Shown here one piece after another: positions 19,550 through 26,455 of a stretch of DNA of 46,690 bases (position 1 is the stretch's first letter; each line of letters begins with the position of its first letter). The stretch is from contig DAIDHP010000031.1 of NCBI GenBank assembly GCA_027459625.1, forward strand, positions 1 through 46,690, written 5' to 3'. A model generated the notes under the pieces. That model worked only from the letters and a program-made list of their open reading frames with translations, was not told where the DNA came from and ran no database searches. This DNA comes from Chthonomonadales bacterium (GTDB taxonomy: Bacteria; Armatimonadota; Chthonomonadetes; Chthonomonadales; CAJBBX01). The translations under genes and the position numbers were made by a program.

Positions 19550-21295
19550 TTAATGTACAGGTTTCAGAGTGATGGAGCGTAAATTCATCACCGCGCCGCG
19601 CGGCATGATGATCGGTTCCACGCAAATGGTCTGCTTGCCCGCTGTCAGACTCAAACGCCCGTCCAGCGTTATTGTCTTGAAATCGCTCCAGCCGCCAGTG
19701 CCGTTCACTATGTTGCTAACCTTGGAATCCGTCCCGAGAGCTTTCACAGAGTAGAGAGTCCCTTGGGAGCCGTCGTCGCAAGCGTAATCCAGCCGTACTT
19801 GATAATCTCCCGCCTGGGGAACGTTTATTGTCCAATTGACAGTGTTGCTCTGATCCACCCAAAAGCCGACGCTGGGAGGCCCATTCAAACTCTCCAATTG
19901 CACCTTGTCCCCAACCAAAGTCGCTTCGGAAGCGGGAAGAATGAACTCTCCGTTGACGTTTGGCGATATCACAAGGGGTTCCAGTATAACATCTGGCTTG
20001 CCGGCCAACGTCAGCTTGATGACGGTGGCGTAATCATCCAATTTTTGCGGCATGGAGACAGTAATGTTGTCGCCATCCTGATGGAATGACACCGGGGAAT
20101 TGCCGTCCAATGCTGTGGCGGAAAGGACATGTGTTTTCAGTCCGTGCAATTCCACAGCCCCGTTCGGCGCTGTGAATACCTCCAGATAGAGAGCATTCCC
20201 TTTAACAGTGATTCTACCATCGAATTGCTGGCGCAACCACGGGCTCCGCGTTGTGCCATAGATGCATTGCCCGTTCGTATCCATCCATTTTCCCATTGCA
20301 AGCAGTCGATCCACCTCCGGTTGTGGTATGATCCCTTGATCGGTGGGGCCCACGTTAAGGAGGAAATTCCCGCCCTTGCTCGCGATGTCGCAGAGCTTCC
20401 GGATCAGATCCTGCGCCGATTTGAAATCAAAGTCCGTCTTATTGTAACCCCAATCATTGTTGATGGTCATACAGGTTTCCCAGAGACCTTGCGGACCTGT
20501 TGCGGGAATAGTCTGTTCCGGTGTACCATAGTCCCCCGCTCCGTTTTCGCGATTGTTGACAATTATGGAAGGGTCCTGTTTTCGCAGCCATGCGTAGAGC
20601 GATTTGCCATCCTCCGCCGTCCACCAGGTGGGCCATCCTCCATCAAACCATATAAGTCCGGGGTGATACTGTGTTATTAGTTCATGCAACTCCGTCTTCA
20701 TGTATTGAGTGTATGCCTCCAACTTGCCGGGAACTATTTTCGTCGGATTGTATTCCGGATGCTCAGGATCATCCACGGCCGGCTCCTGATCCGGACTGTG
20801 CCAATCCATGATGGAATAATAGACACAAAAACGCACGCCCTGTTTGCGGCACTGTTCAGCGAGATCCTTTAACGGATCATGATGCCACGGAGTGTCATCC
20901 ACCACGTTGTACTTTGTCGCCTTGGTTCGGAACATACAGAACCCATCGTGGTGCTTGGAGGTGATGACGAGGTACTTCATCCCAGCCTCCTTGGCGACTC
21001 TCACCCATTCCGCGGCGTTGAATTGCGTTGGATCGAATTGCTTCGCGTACTGTGCGTAGACATCCCGAGGCACGCGAGCGTTGTTCATGTACCATTCGCC
21101 CTGTGCGGGGACGGCGTAGATGCCCCAGTGAATGAACATCCCGAATTTAGCATCACGCCACCATGTGGTGCGTTTTGCGAACTGCGCTGGTGTCTCTTGT
21201 ATACTCTGCGCCTTGGAGAAAGGCTGGAGGGACAGGCATAAGAGTGCAGCAAGACCGAATATCCAGGCTGAGAGGAAACGAGTGTTTTTTCTCAT
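19550..21295 (-). CDS. Exported GH29 alpha-L-fucosidase with a C-terminal carbohydrate-binding-like domain
   Basis: The 581-residue protein has a signal peptide (IFGLAALLCLSLQPFSKAQS). The GH29 barrel shows FGMFIHWGIYAVPAQGEWY, ITSKHHDGFCMF and KQGVRFCVYYSIMDWH. The nucleophile is D218 in GLIWFDGGW; E260 in GDYGTPEQTIP is a candidate acid/base. After a beta domain, residues about 460-580 (VNWTINVPQAGDYQVRLDYA, then LTAGKQTICVEP) look like a CBM6/CBM35-type binding domain. It should remove terminal alpha-L-fucose from plant or animal glycans outside the cytoplasm. AAAGGAG lies eight bases before the ATG. It is divergent from the sugar importer at 21551, with 255 bp between, which could allow joint regulation. 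Confidence 0.93.
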   Translation of the reverse strand: MRKNTRFLSAWIFGLAALLCLSLQPFSKAQSIQETPAQFAKRTTWWRDAKFGMFIHWGIYAVPAQGEWYMNNARVPRDVYAQYAKQFDPTQFNAAEWVRVAKEAGMKYLVITSKHHDGFCMFRTKATKYNVVDDTPWHHDPLKDLAEQCRKQGVRFCVYYSIMDWHSPDQEPAVDDPEHPEYNPTKIVPGKLEAYTQYMKTELHELITQYHPGLIWFDGGWPTWWTAEDGKSLYAWLRKQDPSIIVNNRENGAGDYGTPEQTIPATGPQGLWETCMTINNDWGYNKTDFDFKSAQDLIRKLCDIASKGGNFLLNVGPTDQGIIPQPEVDRLLAMGKWMDTNGQCIYGTTRSPWLRQQFDGRITVKGNALYLEVFTAPNGAVELHGLKTHVLSATALDGNSPVSFHQDGDNITVSMPQKLDDYATVIKLTLAGKPDVILEPLVISPNVNGEFILPASEATLVGDKVQLESLNGPPSVGFWVDQSNTVNWTINVPQAGDYQVRLDYACDDGSQGTLYSVKALGTDSKVSNIVNGTGGWSDFKTITLDGRLSLTAGKQTICVEPIIMPRGAVMNLRSITLKPVH

Positions 21296-21550
21296 AAGAT
21301 AAGCTCCTTTTGACTGACATATAATGGATGTGATTCGAACTTAATATTTGCATGAAATAAGGTTATAACACAATACAAACCAACAAATCCATGCTTTAAA
21401 TCTTGTCACTCGGAAGACGAGTGCATCCGTATTGCGAATCGACGCATTGCAGTGAACCAAATGGATAATCCCAGACGCATGTAATTCACCTCTCCATTCA
21501 CGTCGTTTTTACGGTAAACTGAGACTATCCCTTATGAAAACGTGTGCGAT

Positions 21551-22945
21551 ATGCTCAAAACTTTTAAGCATCACACTCATTCCATTAACAAAATCACGGT
21601 TGCCCGAATCTCGCTGTTCGCGTGTATGGCGCTCGCCTCGCTCTGGTTTTCAGGATGCATGCCGGGAACCGGAGAACCCTCCGTTCCAGCAGTGGTGACC
21701 CCTTCCCTGCATCCAAGCGGCTCCATCACCGTGTGGAGTTGGAATATCGCCGCAAAGAGTCTGATGCGGCTCATTCCGGGTTTCAACAAACTCTACCCCG
21801 ATGTGAAGGTCAATGTGGACATGACCGGAGCCCAAATGCAGACACGCCTGATGCTCTCGCTTGCATGCGGAGTGGGAGCGCCGCAAGTATCGCAACTACA
21901 GCTAACCGACGCTCCACATTATATCGATACAGGCAGATTGGCGGACCTCACCCCCGTCGCAGCGCAACTAAGGAATAGTTTCCCCGACTACCTCTGGGAG
22001 AACTGCGAGAAAAACGGGCATGTCTACGCGATCCCATGGGACACAGGGCCCTGCGCGGTCTTCTACAAGCGCGATATCTTTCAGAAATACGGCATAGATC
22101 CGAAAAAGATCGACACTTGGGAGGACTATATCCAAGCAGGCGAGGAGATATTGCGGAAATCCGGCGGCAAAACGAAGATGCTGCCTCTGGGGTTGGATTC
22201 CCTGGAAAACATGTATCTGATCATTCTGCAGCAAGTCAGGGGACAAATTTTCGATGAACAGGGGAGAATCGCCATTAACTCCAAGGCTTCGCAGGAGGCT
22301 CTCGCCATCATCAAGGAGATGCGCAAGGCGGGCATATGCTCGGACGTGCAGATGTTTAGCCAGGAGTTCATGGCCGGCATAAACGATAACTCCATAGCCA
22401 CCTATCCCTCTGCGGTTTGGCTTGCGGGAACCATCCGCGCCACGACCAAGGATTTCGGACTTGGTAAATCCAGATGGGGCGTCTTCCGGCTCCCCGCCGT
22501 GACCAAGGGAGGCTTGCATGTGGCGAACTTTGGAGGCTCCGTGTTAGTCATTCCTGCGCAATGCAATAATAAGGCGGCGGCATGGGCATTTATCAAATAC
22601 GCACTATGTTCACGCAAGGGGCAGGCGGACCAATATCGCAATTTCGATCTCTTCCCAGCCTATCTCCCCGCGCAAAAGATGCCGCAGGTAACGGAACAGG
22701 ATAAATTCTTCGGAGGGGAGCGCGTCGGAGTTCTCTTCGCCAGGGATATTTCAAAAATATCCAAGCTCAATATCACACCGGACTGGGCGGAGGCGTCCAC
22801 TTACATCGAAGAGGCGTTGAGTGACTGGGCCGCCAACGGCATGCATAGCCGCAACTTCTTTGGCAAACTGGAGATCAGGATGCAGCGCAGGTTGGGAGAT
22901 CCGATATCGCCGCAATCGCTCAGATATTCGGAGAATAACGGATGA
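21551..22945 (+). CDS. Sugar ABC importer, substrate-binding lipoprotein
   Basis: This family-1 extracellular solute-binding protein starts MLKTFKHHTHS, followed by a hydrophobic leader and lipobox WFSGC, so it should be lipid-anchored. An in-frame GTG at 21542 is an alternative start, and neither has a strong ribosome site. Typical blocks are GSITVWSWNIAAKSLMRLIP, VYAIPWDTGPCAVFYKRDIF and GGSVLVIPAQCNNKAAAWAF. It delivers sugar to the two permeases encoded directly downstream; its stop codon overlaps the next start as ATGA. Divergence from the GH29 gene hints at an oligosaccharide from fucosylated glycans, but the ligand is not visible in sequence. Confidence 0.92.
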   Translation: MLKTFKHHTHSINKITVARISLFACMALASLWFSGCMPGTGEPSVPAVVTPSLHPSGSITVWSWNIAAKSLMRLIPGFNKLYPDVKVNVDMTGAQMQTRLMLSLACGVGAPQVSQLQLTDAPHYIDTGRLADLTPVAAQLRNSFPDYLWENCEKNGHVYAIPWDTGPCAVFYKRDIFQKYGIDPKKIDTWEDYIQAGEEILRKSGGKTKMLPLGLDSLENMYLIILQQVRGQIFDEQGRIAINSKASQEALAIIKEMRKAGICSDVQMFSQEFMAGINDNSIATYPSAVWLAGTIRATTKDFGLGKSRWGVFRLPAVTKGGLHVANFGGSVLVIPAQCNNKAAAWAFIKYALCSRKGQADQYRNFDLFPAYLPAQKMPQVTEQDKFFGGERVGVLFARDISKISKLNITPDWAEASTYIEEALSDWAANGMHSRNFFGKLEIRMQRRLGDPISPQSLRYSENNG

Positions 22946-23865
22946 AAAACGATACCGAATCTCAATGGAGGCGGGATATCATTAAATATCGCCATTTCTA
23001 TCTGTTCATTTCGCCCTTTTTCATCCTTTTCGCCGCCTTCAGCCTCTATCCCGTTCTCTTTTCGTTGTTTCTCAGCTTTATGAAGTGGAACGGACTCACG
23101 CAATGGAAGTGGGTGGGATTGGGCAATTTCACCTCCATGCTCTATGACGATATCCTGTGGCGCTCGCTCTGGAACACACTCATCATCGGACTGCTCTACA
23201 TCCCGCCGATGATGATCCTCGCTTTTATCTTCGCTCAGGTGCTAAACGCCGAATGGCTGAAACTTCGAGCGTTCTATCGCGCCGCGCTTTTTTTGCCGTG
23301 CGTCACCCCGATGGTGGTGATCGCCATCGTCTTTAGCCTCATATTCAGTTCAGAGAAGGGGGTGCTGAACTACGCCATCATGGGCGTCGGTCATATGCTC
23401 CCCTTTCTGCACCTCAAACCGATCCCTTGGTTGGAAAGCGAATCCTGGTCGAAGACATCCGTGGCGATTCTGGTGGTGTGGAGGTGGACGGGCTACAATA
23501 TGATTATCATGCTGGCGGGTTTGCAGGGCATTCCGATGGAGTATTACGAGGCGGCGATGGTGGACGGAGCCGGAGTGTGGGAGCGAGTGAAAAGCGTCAC
23601 GATGCCATTGATGCGCCCCACATTCGCCTTCTGCGGCTTGTTGTCGTTGCTTGGAACGGTGTACATGTTCGACGAGATTTTCGTGCTAACCAACGGAGGC
23701 CCCGGAGTCTCCTCCATGAACTTCGGCTTGTATCTCTTCAACTTGTCCTTCACCGATTTCAAGTTCGGGTACGCTTCCTGCGTGGCGTACACTGTCGCGG
23801 TGGCGGTCTTTTTTATCACCCTTGCGGGGCTTCGCATTACTCGCCAAAGAGAGGAGGCGAAATAG
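22942..23865 (+). CDS. Sugar ABC importer permease, MalF/UgpA type
   Basis: The 307-residue protein has six predicted membrane segments beginning YLFISPFFILFAAFSLYPVL. The EAA loop that docks with the ATPase is EYYEAAMVDGAGVWERVKSV. The start overlaps the binding-protein stop (ATGA), indicating coupled translation. It pairs with the MalG-type permease that starts three bases beyond its stop. Confidence 0.95.
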   Translation: MKNDTESQWRRDIIKYRHFYLFISPFFILFAAFSLYPVLFSLFLSFMKWNGLTQWKWVGLGNFTSMLYDDILWRSLWNTLIIGLLYIPPMMILAFIFAQVLNAEWLKLRAFYRAALFLPCVTPMVVIAIVFSLIFSSEKGVLNYAIMGVGHMLPFLHLKPIPWLESESWSKTSVAILVVWRWTGYNMIIMLAGLQGIPMEYYEAAMVDGAGVWERVKSVTMPLMRPTFAFCGLLSLLGTVYMFDEIFVLTNGGPGVSSMNFGLYLFNLSFTDFKFGYASCVAYTVAVAVFFITLAGLRITRQREEAK

Positions 23866-23868
23866 GAG

Positions 23869-24714
23869 ATGTCAACCTCACCAAAAATGCGACGCATGCT
23901 GGCGATGGGGGTGTTTTACGTCGTGCTTACGGCGATTGCGTTTCTGTTTCTCTTTCCGTTCTACTGGCTTTTGATTTCAGCGTTCAAAACCCAGGCGCAA
24001 ATATTCACCATCCCTCCTCAATGGGTTCCTCGTCCGATCATCTTCAATAACTTCGCGGAGTTGTATCGGCAGACCGATCTTTTCCGCGCCTTTTTGAACT
24101 CCTGCATCATCTCCGGCGGGAATGTCCTTCTGACCCTGTTCCTCTGCTCCCTGGCGGGGTACGCCTTCGCCAAATACCCGCAGGCGAGGGGACACGGCAA
24201 ACTGTTTAATTTCATCCTCGCCTCGATGATGATTCCCGGCGCGGTGACACTCATCCCATCGTTCCTCATGTTGGTGTGGCTGCATCTCATCAACACTTAC
24301 TGGGCGATGATTATCCCCGGATCGGCAAGCGCCTTCGGCATCTTCTGGATGCGGCAATACGTGAGTTCCAATGTGCCTGACGATCTTGTGAACGCAGCGC
24401 GAATCGATGGTTGCACGGAGTTTGAAATCTATTGGAGGATCGCCGTTCCGATTTCCAAGCCGGCGCTCGCCGCGCTGGGCATCATGCAACTCATCGCCTC
24501 CTGGAACAACCTAATGTGGGCTTTCGTGGTGTTGCGCACCTCCAATATGCTCACGCTGCCCGTGGTGATCTATTTGCTGCAGGGGGAGGTACGCACCCCC
24601 TTCGGAATGCTTATGGCGGGAGGTCTCATGACCACCCTCCCCCTCATTCTTGCGTTCCTTTTCTTCCAGAAGCAATTTGTCGCGGGGATAACGGCGGGGG
24701 CGATAAAGCAATAG
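23869..24714 (+). CDS. Sugar ABC importer permease, MalG/UgpE type
   Basis: The 281-residue protein has six predicted membrane segments and starts with FYVVLTAIAFLFLFPFYWLL after a short basic tail. Its EAA loop is DDLVNAARIDGCTEFEIYWR. AGGAG lies just before the ATG, overlapping the end of the previous gene. No ATP-binding subunit follows: the next gene is an unrelated broken one. The importer probably uses a shared MsmK/MalK-type ATPase encoded elsewhere, as is common for this family. Confidence 0.95.
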   Translation: MSTSPKMRRMLAMGVFYVVLTAIAFLFLFPFYWLLISAFKTQAQIFTIPPQWVPRPIIFNNFAELYRQTDLFRAFLNSCIISGGNVLLTLFLCSLAGYAFAKYPQARGHGKLFNFILASMMIPGAVTLIPSFLMLVWLHLINTYWAMIIPGSASAFGIFWMRQYVSSNVPDDLVNAARIDGCTEFEIYWRIAVPISKPALAALGIMQLIASWNNLMWAFVVLRTSNMLTLPVVIYLLQGEVRTPFGMLMAGGLMTTLPLILAFLFFQKQFVAGITAGAIKQ

Positions 24715-24822
24715 CCAAGATTAAAAGTACTTATGAGGTGATCACAAAGTGCCTACTTTCACAATTTGATTCGAGTTACATGACAAGGAGTGTGAATTAT
24801 CCATCTACAAAGGTTGTATGAT

Positions 24823-25338
24823 ATGTCAAATTCGGAAACAGCAACGAGCATCATTGACAACCGTAATGGCAATACCCTTCATCATGCCATTGAGGAAATA
24901 GGAGCCTCCGGCAAAGTATTGAAGCTTGCCAGCGCTTTCTTCTCGCTTGATGGCTTGGTTCTTCTTGCGGATACCTTGGAGAAATACGATTGCATACGGA
25001 TTCTTTTCGGGGATGACTCCAGTAAAGCCCAGCGTCAGAAATTAATGCAAATGATGCAAGCGCGATCCGATGACGCTTTGCTCAATCAACGATTCGAAAC
25101 CCCTTTGCTCGCACCGCTGCAAAAAGTGAAAAGATTGTTCAACGAGGGAAAGGTTGAGGTTCGTTGTTACACCGCGTAAAAATTCCACGCAAAGGCGTAT
25201 CTTATCAATCGACCGGAGATATATCCTCGATATTTGGGAATCATCGGCAGCGGTAATTTCACACGCCCTGGTTTGCTGCAAAATATCGAGTTGAACGTTC
25301 ATCTCACACCCGAGCAGACCGCAAACTCCGCGTATTGA
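24823..25338 (+). pseudogene. Fragment of a PLD/HKD-type protein (N-terminal domain of a helicase-like family), nonsense-mutated and truncated
   Basis: Residues 1-119 (from ATG 24823) read DNRNGNTLHHAIEEIGASG, ASAFFSLDGLVLLADTLEKY and VKRLFNEGKVEVRCYTA, then a TAA stops the frame at 25177-25179. The same frame continues with KFHAKAYLI and IIGSGNFTRPGLLQNIELNV, exactly the HKD phosphodiesterase motif and the following GSxNFT block. It ends at 25338, inside DNA that also reads as istA on the other strand. So one nonsense codon and a 3' deletion by an IS21-type fragment have destroyed the gene. Related full-length proteins join this domain to an SNF2-type helicase, often in defence or restriction loci. 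That part is absent here. Confidence 0.8.
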
Positions 25339-25941
25339 GCTCGGGAGTAACCTAATACCATGCTGAAAAGATAGTAGGGGCGCTCGACACCGTCGGGACA
25401 ACGAGCCTTGAACACGCCGTAGTCCACCTGGGCCTGAAGACCGGGATCCGTCTCGAAGCGAACGTAGGCGATTCGGGAGTTGCGCTCCTTGATGCGCCGA
25501 ACGGCGTCGCGAACAATCGTGCGTCCCCCATCAAAACCCATTTCCACAAGACGATCGTATATCCTTGACGCGCGCCATCCGGAATCCTCGGCGAGCCAGG
25601 ACTCCAAGTAGGGAAGATACGGGGTGAGCTTCCCCTTGCGAACAACCGCCTTGCGGGGACGATTGACAAGTTCCGGATTAAGAGCGTAACGCTTGACCGT
25701 CCTTCGATCCAGCCCCGTATCGCGAGCTATCCTGCTGAACGAAAGACCGTGTCTGAACAGAAAATTAATTGACATTTGAACCTCCGGTGTTATCATAATT
25801 GAATGTCTCCCTCCAAGTTGTGACATACTTGGTAAACGGAGCCGGAGGGGCGTGGAATTGCATTCTTCGCCCCCGATTTGTATCACGGAGTGTACATTTT
25901 CATACCGTCATTTTCTGTACATTTTGACACCGCTATTGACA
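25320..25941 (-). mobile_element. Truncated IS21-family element (one end plus 5' part of istA)
   Basis: The intact end is at 25941, reading TGTCAATAGCGGTGTCAAAA on the minus strand. It contains the repeated subterminal units typical of IS21 ends: TGTACATTTTCATACCG (25891-25907) and TGTACATTTTGACACCG (25916-25932). Only the first part of istA remains and istB and the other end are missing. The inner breakpoint is near 25310-25335, where the PLD-type gene begins. No target duplication can be identified. Confidence 0.8.
25325..25796 (-). pseudogene. istA: IS21 transposase IstA, N-terminal fragment
   Basis: From ATG 25796 (MITPEVQMSINFL) the fragment has the IstA N-terminal helix-turn-helix GLSFSRIARDTGLDRRTVKR. 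A second DNA-binding segment follows (GWRASRIYDRLVEMGFDGGR), then the start of the DDE integrase core with the first catalytic Asp in LQAQVDYGVF. It loses homology at about EFAV, roughly residue 155, where a full IstA of about 500 residues would continue. A GGAGGGAG ribosome site lies about ten bases upstream. It cannot be an active transposase. Confidence 0.85.
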
Positions 25942-25992
25942 CATGCCAGCTACGTGCCTTTCCGGGCGTAAGCTTGATGATTGTTGCCCCTC

Positions 25993-26012
25993 TTATTTGA
26001 CGGTTATTTGAT
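25993..26012. repeat. 20-bp repeat, left copy, flanking the orphan promoter
   Basis: TTATTTGACGGTTATTTGAT differs at two positions from TTATTTGATGGTTATTTGAC at 26078-26097. Each copy is itself a tandem pair of TTATTTGA units. The two copies bracket the promoter-like sequence at 26024-26051, so they may be operator sites. Confidence 0.6.
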
Positions 26013-26023
26013 TGCATCACGGA

Positions 26024-26051
26024 TTGATAACTACATGTGGCGTGCTATAAT
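26024..26051 (+). promoter_or_regulatory. Near-consensus sigma-70 promoter without a downstream gene
   Basis: TTGATA (26024-26029) and TATAAT (26046-26051) are 16 bases apart. No plus-strand coding region follows. The transcript would run through three palindromes and the hairpin repeat array before meeting the convergent VWA gene end at 26456. Confidence 0.6.
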
Positions 26052-26077
26052 TGTCAAAAACCATATATAGTTATTTT

Positions 26078-26097
26078 TTATTTGATGGTTATTTGAC
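26078..26097. repeat. 20-bp repeat, right copy
   Basis: TTATTTGATGGTTATTTGAC is the partner of the copy at 25993-26012, 85 bases downstream and about 27 bases past the -10 element, a position suited to a repressor site. Confidence 0.6.
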
Positions 26098-26107
26098 ACA
26101 AACTAAC

Positions 26108-26211
26108 CCTCGGGATAAATCCCGAGGTACACTCTCACAAATGGCGTGAACGCCATACCCTCTCACCTCCCCCCTTAAAAACCCCCTCCCCCCCTATGCC
26201 ATTCATGGCAT
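26108..26211. repeat. Three consecutive palindromes
   Basis: CCTCGGGATAAATCCCGAGG (26108-26127) is a 20-bp palindrome with 9-bp arms. ATGGCGTGAACGCCAT (26141-26156) has 7-bp arms and a 2-base centre. ATGCCATTCATGGCAT (26196-26211) has 6-bp arms and a 4-base loop. C-rich spacers separate them. The GGGATAAATCCC core recurs as GGGATTTATCCC in the array that follows. Confidence 0.75.
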
Positions 26212-26228
26212 TCGTTAGCGTGCACTTC

Positions 26229-26436
26229 GGGATTTATCCCGTAGTGCGGAAGGTGGCGGGGGTTATCCCGTAGTGCGGAAGTTTGCGGGGATTCCGTAGT
26301 GCTGAAGGTGACGGGGATTCCGTAGTGCGGAAGGTTGCAGGGATTCCGTAGTGCGGGAGGTGGCGTGGGTTATCCCGTAGTGCGAGACTAGGATTTATCC
26401 CGTAGTGCTGGAGGCGCGGATCGGATTCCGTGATGG
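26229..26436. repeat. Tandem array of about eight mini-hairpin units
   Basis: The core CCGTAGTGC starts at 26239, 26268, 26294, 26320, 26346, 26375 and 26400, with a degenerate copy at 26428. The period is 25-29 bp. A typical unit, ATTCCGTAGTGCGGAAGGT, forms a stem TTCCG/CGGAA with loop TAGTG. Two flavours alternate (TTATCCCG and ATTCCG), which accounts for most of the period change. There are no unique spacers, so it is not CRISPR. It lies directly after the stop of the last VWA-locus gene. Confidence 0.85.
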
Positions 26437-26455
26437 CTTTACGCAGGCAAAGCGC

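Noticed and set aside
26229-26436. CRISPR array
   Set aside because: Units are contiguous, 25-29 bp, without unique spacers, and no cas genes are present.
24823-26436. Active defence island
   Set aside because: The only defence-like gene is broken twice and the rest is an IS remnant plus repeats; no intact defence gene is visible.
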